This document shows, piece by piece, positions 1-9,800 of a stretch of DNA of 64,000 bases (the first letter of the stretch is position 1; each line of letters begins with the position of its first letter). A program made the position numbers and the translations under genes. Under the pieces are notes generated by a model. It was not told where the DNA came from. It was given only the letters and a program-made list of their open reading frames with translations, and did no database searches. The DNA is from Hydractinia symbiolongicarpus (lineage: Eukaryota; Cnidaria; Hydrozoa; Anthoathecata; Hydractiniidae), in assembly GCF_029227915.1 (NCBI RefSeq), contig NC_079877.1:6946001-7010000 (forward strand), read 5' to 3'.

Positions 1-101
1 ACTGCTTGAATTCAGGGATTACATTAGGCTCTGTGGGAGCGCTTTATTTAAAAATTTAGATAAATAAGTTTTTTCTTACTGGGGGAAAAATCCTGGCCGT
101 T

Positions 102-131
102 AGCACGTGCTGAATAAATAGGAACAGTTCC
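102..131. other. Paired palindromes: AGCACGTGCT + 9 bp + GGAACAGTTCC
   Basis: A perfect 10-bp palindrome (102-111, core CACGTG, an E-box/G-box sequence) is followed after 9 bp by an 11-bp inverted repeat GGAAC-A-GTTCC (121-131). The first recurs exactly 71 bp after the anchor at 1139, 1512, 2549, 2923, 3513, 3886, 12433, 13841, 14877, 15250, 16287, 16661, 17683 and 18056. It is altered at 13398+71 (AGTACGTGCT) and 18358+71 (ACCACGTGCT). The second is intact in all 19 monomers of this family that I checked, including 4187 and 18730. Other subfamilies have gagacagtttc at that place, which is not palindromic. Protein binding is not shown. Confidence 0.8.
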
Positions 132-776
132 AAAAGCTACATTTCATTGACTTACTAACGGTGTCAATCCGTTTGAGTTACAACGGTTGCGTCACATATT
201 CGCACCAACATGTATTTAGTGATTTTCTTCTGATATTACTAAGTTGTATTTTTTTTAACATTGAAACGATTGACTGTGGGAATTAATTCAACTAACTTTG
301 GACTGTGACCTGATAAATGTGATAAATGAGACAATTGGACTCCAAGAAATAACATTCTTCTTAATTTGACGTGAATGCTGGACTTTAGCGATTAAATTGG
401 GCGCTGTGGTAGCGCTTCATTTAAAAAATTATATAAATAAGTCATTCTTTACTGTGGGACCAATCGTAGCCGTTGTCGCGCGCTGAAAAAATAGCGACAG
501 TTTCAAAAACCACATTTCAATGACGTTCTAACGGTGTCAGTCCGTTTGATTTACAACGGTTGAGTCACATATTTGTACCAACATGTATTTAGCGATATTT
601 TTCTCATATTACTAGTTTGCATCGCTTTTAACAGTGAAACGATTGACTGTGGGACTTAATTGAACTGACTTTGGACTGTGACCTTATAAATGTTAAAAGT
701 GAGACAATTGGACTCCGAGAAATGACATTCTTCTTAATTTGACATGGTTGTAGGAACTCAGCGATTACACTGGACC

Positions 777-1067
777 CTGAGGTAGCGATTCATTTAAAAA
801 TTTAGATAAATAAGTCAATTTTACTGTGGGACCAATTTGAGTTACAACGGTTGCGTCGCACATTCGTACCAACATGTATTTAGTGATTTTTCTCCGATAT
901 TACTAAGTTGTATCGCTTTCAACAGTAAAACGATTGACTGTGGGACTTAGTTGAACTGATTTTGGACTTTGACCTTATAAATGTGATAAGTGAGCCATTT
1001 TGACTACAAGAAATAACATTCTTCTTAATTTGACACGATTGCTGGAATTCAGCGATTGCATTAGGCT
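777..1067 (+). repeat. Type C monomer shortened to 291 bp
   Basis: The monomer jumps from gggaccaat directly to ttgagttacaacgg at about 836/837, missing about 82 bp that in full monomers hold the CG-rich palindrome, the cagtttcaaaaactac segment and the first aacgg. At most one base of microhomology is visible at the joint. The same joint is present in all six type C copies, so the deletion predates amplification of the tetramer. Confidence 0.92.
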
Positions 1068-2186
1068 CTGTGGTAGCGCTTTATTTAAAAACTTAGATAA
1101 ATAAGTTTTTTCTTACTGGGGGGACAATCCTGGCCGTTAGCACGTGCTGAATAAATAGGAACAGTTCCAAAGGCTACATTTTATTGACTTACTCACGGTG
1201 TCAATATGTTTGAGTTACAACGGTTGCGTCACATATTCGCACCAACATGTATTTAGTGATTTTCTTCTGATATTACTAAGTTGTATTTTTTTTAACAGTG
1301 AAACGATTGACTGTGGGAATTAATTGAAGTGATGCTGCACTGTGACCTTATAAATGTGATAAATGAGCTACTTGGTCTCCAAGGAATAACATTCTTCTTA
1401 ATTTGACATGATTGCTGGAATTCAGCGATTACATTAGGCTCTGTGGTAGCGCTTTATTTAAAAACTTAGATAAATAAGTTTTTTCTTACTGGGGGAACAA
1501 TCCTGGCCGTTAGCACGTGCTGATTAAATAGGAACAGTTCCAAAGGCTACATTTCATTGACTTACTCACGGTGTCAATATGTTTGAGTTACAACGGTTGC
1601 GTCACATATTCGTACCAACATGTATTTAGTGATTTTCTTCTGATATTACTAAGTTGTATTTTTTTTAACATTGAAACGATTGACTGTGGGAATTAATTCA
1701 ACTAACTTTGGACTGTGACCTGATAAATGTGATAAATGAGACAATTGGACTCCAAGAAATAACATTCTTCTTAATTTGACGTGAATGCCGGACTTTAGCG
1801 ATTAAATTGGGCGCTGTGGTAGCGCTTCATTTAAAAACTTAGATAAATAAGTCATTCTTTACTGTGGGACCAATCGTAGCCGTTGTCGCGCGCTGAAAAA
1901 ATAGCGACAGTTTCAAAAACCACATTTCAATGACGTTCTAACGGTGTCAGTCCGTTTGATTTACAACGGTTGAGTCACATATTTGTACCAACATGTATTT
2001 AGCGATATTTTTCTCATATTACTAGTTTGCATCGCTTTTAACAGTGAAACGATCGACTGTGGGACTTAATTGAACTGACTTTGGACTGTGACCTTATAAA
2101 TGTTAAAAGTGAGACAATTGGACTCCGAGAAATGACATTCTTCTTAATTTGACATGGTTGTAGGAACTCAGCGATTACACTGGACC

Positions 2187-2477
2187 CTGAGGTAGCGATT
2201 CATTTAAAAATTTAGATAAATAAGTCAATTTTACTGTGGGACCAATTTGAGTTACAACGGTTGCGTCACACATTCGTACCAACATGTATTTAGTGATTTT
2301 TATCCGATATTACTAAGTTGTATCGCTTTCAACAGTAAAACGATTGACTGTGGGACTTAGTTGAACTGATTTTGGACTTTGACCTTATAAATGTGATAAG
2401 TGAGCCATTTTGACTACAAGAAATAACATTCTTCTTAATTTGACATGATTGCTGGAATTCAGCGATTACATTAGGCT
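2187..2477 (+). repeat. Type C shortened monomer
   Basis: Same 82 bp deletion with the joint at about 2246/2247. It differs from the 777 copy in a few bases, for example tttttatccg in place of ttttctccg. Confidence 0.92.
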
Positions 2478-3224
2478 CTGTGGGAGCGCTTTATTTAAAA
2501 ACTTAGATAAATAAGTTTTTTCTTACTGGGGGAAAAATCCTGGCCGTTAGCACGTGCTGAATAAATAGGAACAGTTCCAAAAACTACATTTCATTGACTT
2601 TCTAACGGTGTCAATCCGGTGGAGTTACAACGGTCGCGTCACAAATTCGCACCAACATGTATTTAATGATTTTCTTCCGATAAATCTAAGTTGCATTTTT
2701 TTTTTAACATTGAAACGATTGACTGTGGGAATTAATTGAACTGATTCTGGAATGTGACCTAATAAATGTGATAAATGAGCCAATTGGTCTCCAAGGAAAA
2801 CATTTTTATTAATTTGAAATGACTGCTTGAATTCAGGGATTACATTAGGCTCTGTGGGAGCGCTTTATTTAAAAATTTAGATAAATAAGTTTTTTCTTAC
2901 TGGGGGAAAAATCCTGACCGTTAGCACGTGCTGAATAAATAGGAACAGTTCCAAAAGCTACATTTCATTGACTTACTAACGGTGTCAATCCGTTTGAGTT
3001 ACAACGGTTGCGTCACATATTCGCACCAACATGTATTTAGTGATTGTCTTCTGATATTACTAAGTTGTATTTTTTTTAACATTGAAACGATTGACTGTGG
3101 GAATTAATTCAACTAACTTTGGACTGTGACCTGATAAATGTGATAAATGAGACAATTGGACTCCAAGAAATAACATTCTTCTTAATTTGACGTGAATGCC
3201 GGACTTTAGCGATTAAATTGGGCG

Positions 3225-3441
3225 CTGTGGTAGCGCTTCATTTAAAAAATTAGATAAATAAGTCATTCTTTACTGTGGGACCAATCGTAGCCGTTGTCGC
3301 GCGCTGAAAAAATAGCGACAGTTTCAAAAACCACATTTCAATGACGTTCTAACGGTGTCAGTCCGTTTGATTTACAACTACAAGAAATAACATTCTTCTT
3401 AATTTGACATGATTGCTGGAATTCAGCGATTACATTAGGCT
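3225..3441 (+). repeat. Monomer shortened to 217 bp (type B/C deletion)
   Basis: A type B monomer (aaattgggcgctgtgg) jumps at about 3378 from tttgatttacaac to tacaagaaataac, a sequence that belongs near the end of a following monomer. Compared with the partner region (anchors 16963-17612), about 432 bp are missing, taking the 3' half of B and most of C. Two or three bases (ac/aac) are shared at the joint, consistent with end joining or slippage. Confidence 0.85.
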
Positions 3442-3814
3442 CTGTGGGAGTACTTTATTAAAAAACTTAGATAAATAAGTTTTTTCTTACTAGGGGAAAA
3501 ATCCTGGCCGTTAGCACGTGCTGAATAAATAGGAACAGTTCCAAAAGCTACATTTCATTGACTTACTAACGGTGTCAATCCGTTTGAGTTACAACGGTTG
3601 CGTCACATATTCGCACCAACATGTATTTAGTGGTTTTCTTCTGATATTACTAAGTTGTATTTTTTTTAACAGTGAAACGATTGACTGTTGGAATAAATTG
3701 AAGTGATGATGCACTGTGACCTTATAAATGTGATAAATGAGCTACTTGGTCTCCAAGGAATAACATTCTTCTTAATTTGACATGATTGCTGGAATTCAGC
3801 GATTACATTAGGCT

Positions 3815-4186
3815 CTGTGGTAGCGCTTTATTTAAAAACTTAGATAAATAAGTTTTTTCTTACTGGGGGAACAATCCTGGCCGTTAGCACGTGCTGACTA
3901 AATAGGAACAGTTCCAAAGGCTACATTTCATTGACTTACTAACGGTGTCAATCCGTTTGAGTTACAACGGTTGCGTCACATATTCGCACCAACATGTATT
4001 TAGTGATTTTTTTCCGATATTACTAAGTTGTATTGCTTTTAACATTGAAACGATTGACTGTGGGAATTAATTGAACTGATTCTGGAATGTGACCTAATAA
4101 ATGTGATAAATGAGCCAATTGGTCTTCAAGGAAAATATTCTTATTAATTTGAAATGATTGCTTGAATTCAGCAATTACATTAGGCT
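3815..4186 (+). repeat. Hybrid monomer replacing two monomers of copy 2
   Basis: The 5' part matches the monomer at 17985 (ctgactaaatagg, ttccaaaggc) and the 3' part matches the one at 18358 (ttactaacggtgtcaatccg, gtattgctttt). The switch lies between about 3918 and 3941. Copy 1 therefore has one monomer fewer here, as expected from unequal exchange. Confidence 0.75.
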
Positions 4187-4536
4187 CTGTGGGAGCACTT
4201 TATTTAAAAACTTAGATAAATAAGTCTTTTGTTACTGTGGGACCAATCCTGGCCGTTAGCACGCGCTAAATAAATAGGAACAGTTCCAAAGACTACATTT
4301 CATTGACTTTCTAACGGCATAAATCCGTTTCAGTTACAACGGTTGTACTTAGCGATAGTATTTGGATATTACTAGGTTGCATCGCTTTTAACAGTGAAAC
4401 GTTTGACTGTGGGACTTAACTGAACTGATTTTAGTCTTTGACCTTATAAATGTGATAAATGAGCCAGTTTGACTACAACAAATAACATTCTTCTTAATTT
4501 GACATGATTGCTGGAACTCAGCGATTACGCTGTGCG
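4187..4536 (+). repeat. Monomer with 22-23 bp deletion (350 bp)
   Basis: The sequence runs ggttgtacttagcgat, so the usual cgtcacatattcgtaccaacatg is absent. This removes the TTGCGTCAC element and the conserved ttcgtaccaacatg. The 3' half is the tagcgatagta type, rare in this block. The identical deletion at 18730-19079 shows that it predates the super-repeat duplication. Confidence 0.88.
4258..4267. other. AGCACGCGCT, one-step intermediate of the palindrome
   Basis: At the same offset (anchor+71) this monomer has AGCACGCGCT, which differs by one base from AGCGCGCGCT and by one base from AGCACGTGCT. The only other copy I found is at 18801-18810, its super-repeat partner. Confidence 0.85.
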
Positions 4537-5792
4537 CTGTGGTAGCGCTTTATTAAAAAACTTAGATAAATAAGTCATATTTTACTGTGAGACCAATCCT
4601 AGCCGCTATCGCGCGCTGAAAAATAGCGTCAGTTTCAAAAACTACATTTCAATGACGTTTTAACTGTATCAGTCCGTTTGAGATACAACGGTTGCGTCAA
4701 ATATTCGTACCAACATGTGTCTAGTGATTTTCTGCCGATATTACTAAGTTGTATTGGTTTTAACAGTGAAACGATTGACTGTGGGAATTAATTCAACTAA
4801 CTTTGGACTGTGACCTGATAAATGTGATAAATGAGACACTTGGACTCCAAGAAATAACATTCTTCTTAATTTGACGTGAATGCCGGACTTTAGCGATTAA
4901 ATTGGGCGCTGTGGTAGCGCTTCATTTAAAAACTTAGATAAATAAGTCATTCTTTACTGTGGGACCAATCGTAGCCGTTGTCGCGCGCTGAAAAAATAGC
5001 GACAGTTTCAAAAACTACATTTCCATGACGTTCTAACGGTGTCAGTCCGTTTGATTTACAACGGTTGAGTCACATATTTGTACCAACATGTATTAAGCGA
5101 TATTTTTCTTATATTACTAGTTTGCATCGCTTTTAACAGTGAAACGATTGACTGTGGGACTTAATTGAACTGACTTTGGACTGTGACCTTATAAATGTGA
5201 TAAATGAGCAATTTTGACTACAAGAAATAACATTCTTCTTAATTTGACATGATTGCTGGAACTCAGCGATTACACTGGGCGCTGTGGTAGCGCTTTATTT
5301 ATAAATTGAGATAAATAAGTCATTTTTTACTGTGGGAGGAGTCCTAGTCGTTAGTTCGCCCTGCAGAAATAGAGACAGTTTTAAAAACTACATTTCATTG
5401 ACTTTCTAACGGTGTCAATCCGTTTGAGTTACAACGGTTGCGTCACACATTCGTACGAACATGTATTTAGTGATTTTCTTCCGGTATTGCTAAGTTGTAT
5501 CGCTTTCAACAGTGAAACGATTGACTGTGAGACTTAATTGAACTGATTTTAGACTTTGACCTTATAAATGTGATAAATGAGCAATTTTGACTACAAGAAA
5601 TAACATTCTTCTTAATTTGACATGATTGCTGGAACTCAGCGATTACACTGGGCGCTGTGGTAGCACTTTATTTAAAAATTAAGATAAATAAGTCTTTTTT
5701 TACTGTGGGACGAATCCTAGTCGTTAGTTCGCGCTGAAGAAATAGAGACAGTTTCAAAAACTACATTTCATTGACTTTCTAACAGTTTTAAT

Positions 5793-5810
5793 CCGTTTCA
5801 GTTGAAACGG
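5793..5810. other. 18-bp palindrome CCGTTTCAGTTGAAACGG
   Basis: Two perfect 8-bp arms around a GT centre. It replaces the usual CCGTTTGAGTTACAACGG, in which only the outer 5 bp pair. Other copies include 8029-8046 and 10265-10282, and many monomers between 21 and 36 kb. Some copies are damaged at an end (aaacag near 25568 and 27427; caatttcag near 25179 and 27043). Wherever I checked, this form goes with aacagttttaat just upstream in place of aacggtgtcaat, so the competing upstream AACGG arm is gone. Confidence 0.75.
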
Positions 5811-6025
5811 TTGCGTCACATATTCGCACCAACATATATTTAGTGATTTTCTTCCGGTATTACTAAGTTGTATCGCTTTCAATAGTGAAACGATTGACTG
5901 TGGGACCTAATTGAACTGATTTTGGACTTTGACCTTAGAGATGTGATAAGTGAGCAATTTTGACTATCAGAAATAACATTCCTCTTAATTTGACATGATT
6001 GCTGGAACTCAGCGATTACACTGGG

Positions 6026-6040
6026 CGCTGTGGTAGCGCT
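6026..6040. other. Anchor hairpin GCGCT-GTGGT-AGCGC
   Basis: A 5-bp perfect inverted repeat around a 5-base loop, found in most monomers written ggcgctgtggtagcgc. In types A and E the sequence gctctgtgggagc keeps a 4-bp stem (GCTC/GAGC) shifted by one base. In the accctgtggtagcg monomers the stem is lost, so conservation is partial. Confidence 0.6.
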
Positions 6041-6183
6041 TTATTTAAAAATTAAGATAAATAAGTCATTTTTTACTGTGGGACCAATCCTAGCCGTTAT
6101 TGCGCGCAGAAGAAATAGAGACAGTTTCAAAAACTACATTTTAATGACTTTCTAACGGTGTCAATCCGTTTGAGTTACAACGG

Positions 6184-6192
6184 TTGCGTCAC
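6184..6192 (-). other. TTGCGTCAC element, hybrid bZIP-site-like on the minus strand
   Basis: On the minus strand this reads GTGACGCAA, which joins a TGACG half-site to a GCAA half-site as in C/EBP-ATF hybrid sites. It is kept in most monomers. A few in the 52-61 kb region have TTGCATCAC (for example 51979-51987). With 8-9 bases, chance resemblance is quite possible; no binding is implied. Confidence 0.3.
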
Positions 6193-6307
6193 ATATTCGT
6201 ACCAACATGTATTTAGTGATTTTCTTCCGATATTACTAAGTTGTATCGCTTTCAACAGTGAAACCATTGACTGTGGGACTTAATTGAACTGATTTTAGAC
6301 TTTGACC

Positions 6308-6315
6308 TTATAAAT
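6308..6315 (+). promoter_or_regulatory. TATA-like octamer TTATAAAT, weak
   Basis: Present in nearly every monomer within gaccttataaatgtgat. Satellites are sometimes transcribed, but A/T-rich DNA gives such words by chance and I see no initiator or other supporting element. Listed only as a conserved landmark. Confidence 0.2.
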
Positions 6316-6843
6316 GTGATAAATGAGCAATTTTGACTACAAGAAATAACATTCTTCTTAATTTGACATGATTGCTGGAACTCAGCGATTACACTGGGCG
6401 CTGTGGTAGCACTTTATTTAAAAATTAGGATTAATAAGTCATTTTATACTGTGGTACGAATCCTAGTCGTTAGTTCGCGCTGAAGAAATAGAGACAGTTT
6501 CAAAAACTACATTTCATTGACCTTCTAAGGGGGTCAATCCATTTGAGTTACAACGGTTGCGTCACACATTCGTACCAACATGTATTTATGGATTTTTTTC
6601 CGATATTACTAAGTTGTATTGCTTTCAACAGTGAAACGATTGACTGTGGGACTTAATTGAACTGATTTTGGACTTTGACCTTATAAATGTGATAAATGAG
6701 CGATTTCGACTACAAGAAATACCATTCTTCTTAATTTGACATGATTGTGGGAACTCAGCCATTACACTGGACCCTGTGGTAGCGATTCATTTAAAAAATT
6801 AGATAAATAAGTCATTTTTACTGTGGGACCAATCCTAGCCGTT

Positions 6844-6853
6844 AGCGCGCGCT
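6844..6853. other. AGCGCGCGCT palindrome (alternating purine-pyrimidine)
   Basis: A perfect 10-bp palindrome with a CG-rich alternating core inside an A/T-rich monomer. It is present in roughly thirty or more monomers (for example those anchored at 6774, 9010, 19826, 22435, 30998, 35836, 48099, 50706, 56293 and 58900). Others carry degenerate forms such as atcgcgcgct, agttcgcgct or atgacgcgct. Such sequences can adopt cruciform or Z-form DNA; this is a property of the sequence class and is not demonstrated here. Confidence 0.8.
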
Positions 6854-9800
6854 GAAGAAATAGAGACAGTTTCAAAAACTACATTTCATTGGCTTTCTAA
6901 CGGTGTCAATCCGTTTGAGTTACAACGGTTGCGTCACACATTTGCACCAACATGTATTTAGTGATTTTCTTCAGGTATTACTAAGTTGTATCGCTTTCAA
7001 TAGTGAAACAATTAACTGTTTGACCTAATTGAACTGATTTTGGACTTTGACCTTATAAATGTTATAAGTGAGACAATTGGACCCCAAGAAATAACATTCT
7101 TCTTAATTTGACATGATTGTGGGAACTCAGCCATTACACTGGACCCTGTGGTAGCGATTCATTTAAAAATTTATATAAATAAGTCATTTTTACTGTGGGA
7201 CCAATCCTAGCCGTTAGCGCGCGCTGAAGAAATAGAGACAGTTTCAAAAACTACATTTCATTGACTTTCTAACGGTGTCAATCCGTTTGAGTTACAACGG
7301 TTGCGTCACACATTCGTACGAACATGTATTTAGTGATTTTCTTCCGGTATTGCTAAGTTGTATCGCTTTCAACAGTGAAACGATTGACTGTGGGACTTAA
7401 TTGAATTGATTTTAGACTTTGACCTAATAAATGTGATAAATGAGCAATTTTGACTACAAGAAATAACATTCTTCTTAATTTGACATGATTGCTGGAACTC
7501 AGCGATTACACTGGGCGCTGTGGTAGCGCTTTATTTATAAATTAAGATAAATAAGTCATTTTTTACTGTGGGAGGAGTCCTAGTCGTTAGTTCGCCCTGC
7601 AGAAATAGAGACAGTTTCAAAAACTACATTTCATTGACTTTCTAACGGTGTCAATCCGTTTGAGTTACAACGGTTGCGTCACACATTCGTACGAACATGT
7701 ATTTAGTGATTTTCTTCCGGTATTGCTTAGTTGTATCGCTTTCAACAGTGAAACGATTGACTGTGAGACTTAAGTGAACTGATTTTAGACTTTGACCTTA
7801 TAAATGTGATAAATGAGCAATTTTGACTACAAGAAATAACATTCTTCTTAATTTGACATGATTGCTGGAACTCAGCGATTACACTGGGCGCTGTGGTAGC
7901 ACTTTATTTAAAAATTAAGATAAATAAGTCTTTTTTTACTGTGGGACGAATCCTAGTCGTTAGTTCGCGCTGAAAGAATAGAGACAGTTTCACAAACTAC
8001 ATTTCATTGACTTTCTAACAGTTTTAATCCGTTTCAGTTGAAACGGTTGCGTCACATATTCGCACCAACATGTATTTAGTGATTTTCTTCCGGTATTACT
8101 AAGTTGTATCGCTTTCAATAGTGAAACGATTGACTGTGGGACCTAATTGAACTGATTTTGGACTTTGACCTTATAGATGTGATAAGTGAGCAATTTTGAC
8201 TATCAGAAATAACATTCCTCTTAATTTGACATGATTGCTGGAACTCAGCGATTACACAGGGCGCTGTGGTAGCGCTTTATTTAAAAATTAAGATAAATAA
8301 GTCATTTTTTACTGTGGGACCAATCCTAGCCGTTATCGCGCGCAGAAGAAATAGAGACAGTTTCAAAAACTACATTTTAATGACTTTCTAACGGTGTCAA
8401 TCCGTTTGAGTTACAACGGTTGCGTCACACATTCGTACCAACATGTATTTAGTGATTTTTTTCCGATATTACTAAGTTGTATCGCTTTCAACAGTGAAAC
8501 GATTGACTATGGGACTTAATTGAACTGATTTTGGACTTTGACCTTATAAATGTGATAAGTGAGTCATTTTGACTACAAGAAATGATATTCTTCTTAATTT
8601 GACATGATTGCTGGAACTCAGCGATTACACTGGGCGCTGTGGTAGCACTTTATTTAAAAATTAAGATTATTAAGTCATTTTATACTGTTGTACGAATCCT
8701 AGTCGTTAGTTCGCGCTGAAGAAATAGAGACAGTTTCAAAAACTACATTTCATTGACCTTCTAAGGGGGTCAATCCATTTGAGTTACAACGGTTGCGTCA
8801 CACATTCGTACCAACATGTATTTATGGATTTTTTTCCGATATTACTAAGTTGTATTGCTTTCAACAGTGAAACGATTGACTGTGGGACTTAATTGAACTG
8901 ATTTTGGACTTTGACCTTATAAATGTGATAAATGAGCGATTTCGACTACAAGAAATACCATTCTTCTTAATTTGACATGATTGTGGGAACTCAGCCATTA
9001 CACTGGACCCTGTGGTAGCGATTCATTTAAAAAATTAGATAAATAAGTCATTTTTACTGTGGGACCAATCCTAGCCGTTAGCGCGCGCTGAAGAAATAGA
9101 GACAGTTTCAAAAACTACATCTCATTGACTTTCTAACGGTGTCAATCCGTTTGAGTTACAACGGTTGCGTCACACATTCGCACCAACATGTATTTAGTGA
9201 TTTTCTTCAGGTATTACTAAGTTGTATCGCTTTCAATAGTGAAACGATTAACTGTTTGACCTAATTGAACTGATTTTGGACTTTGACCTTATAAATGTTA
9301 TAAGTGAGACAATTGGACCCCAAGAAATAACATTCTTCTTAATTTGACATGATTGTGGGAACTCAGCCATTACACTGGACCCTGTGGTAGCGATTCATTT
9401 AAAAATTTATATAAATAAGTCATTTTTACTGTGGGACCAATCCTAGCCGTTAGCGCGCGCTGAAGAAATAGAGACAGTTTCAAAAACTACATTTCATTGA
9501 CATTCTAACGGTGTCAATCCGTTTGATTTACAACGGTTGCGTCACACATTCGTACGAACATGTATTTAGTGATTTTCTTCCGGTATTGCTAAGTTGTATC
9601 GCTTTCAACAGTGAAACGATTGACTGTGGGACTTAATTGAATTGATTTTAGACTTTGACCTAATAAATGTGATAAATGAGCAATTTTGACTACAAGAAAT
9701 AACATTCTTCTTAATTTGACATGATTGCTGGAACTCAGCGATTACACTGGGCGCTGTGGTAGCGCTTTATTTATAAATTAAGATAAATAAGTCATTTTTT

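Larger units (their letters stand above)
1..5281 (+). repeat. Block 1: tetramer higher-order repeat (about 1,410 bp), copy 1
   Basis: Monomers here carry ttaggctctgtgg, gggggaaaaatcc and aataaatagg signatures (types A, D and E), alternating with type B (gaatgcyggactttagcg; anchors 404, 1814, 3225, 4909) and a shortened type C (777, 2187). The order is A31-B404-C777-D1068-D'1441-B1814-C2187-E2478-A2852-B3225. Type B recurs at 1,410-1,411 bp, equal to three full monomers plus the 291 bp C. After the deletion at about 3378 the pattern becomes irregular (3442, 3815, 4187, 4537, 4909). A poly-T run in the 3' half (7-10 T, for example near 2695) replaces the gtatcgctttt of other subfamilies and varies in length. 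Confidence 0.9.
6028..6400 (+). repeat. Representative full-length monomer (373 bp)
   Basis: One anchor-to-anchor unit used here as a map. In order it holds: a small hairpin around the anchor (6026-6040); an A/T-rich tract (about 6041-6075); a CG-rich patch with gcgcgc (6102-6107); the highly conserved cagtttcaaaaactacatt segment (about 6121-6140); an inverted repeat CCGTT/AACGG (6166-6170 and 6179-6183); TTGCGTCAC (6184-6192); and a TATA-like TTATAAAT (6308-6315). The words ctgtggg, tag/cagygat and actaca each occur twice about 195-204 bp apart (for example 6076 and 6271), hinting at an old internal duplication. The 5' part up to about 6140 and the 3' part vary semi-independently between monomers. 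Confidence 0.9.

Noticed and set aside
112-120. AATAAA in gaataaata as a polyadenylation signal
   Set aside because: Common in A/T-rich DNA and limited to one subfamily; no transcript structure is evident.
102-131. Steroid-receptor-type response element at GGAACAGTTCC
   Set aside because: The arms are separated by one base, whereas the classical element has a three-base spacer, so I keep it only as a dyad.
6198-6214. CENP-B box candidate at attcgtaccaacatgt
   Set aside because: It matches the TTCG....A half of the mammalian box but lacks the CGGG half, and the same holds in the other monomers.
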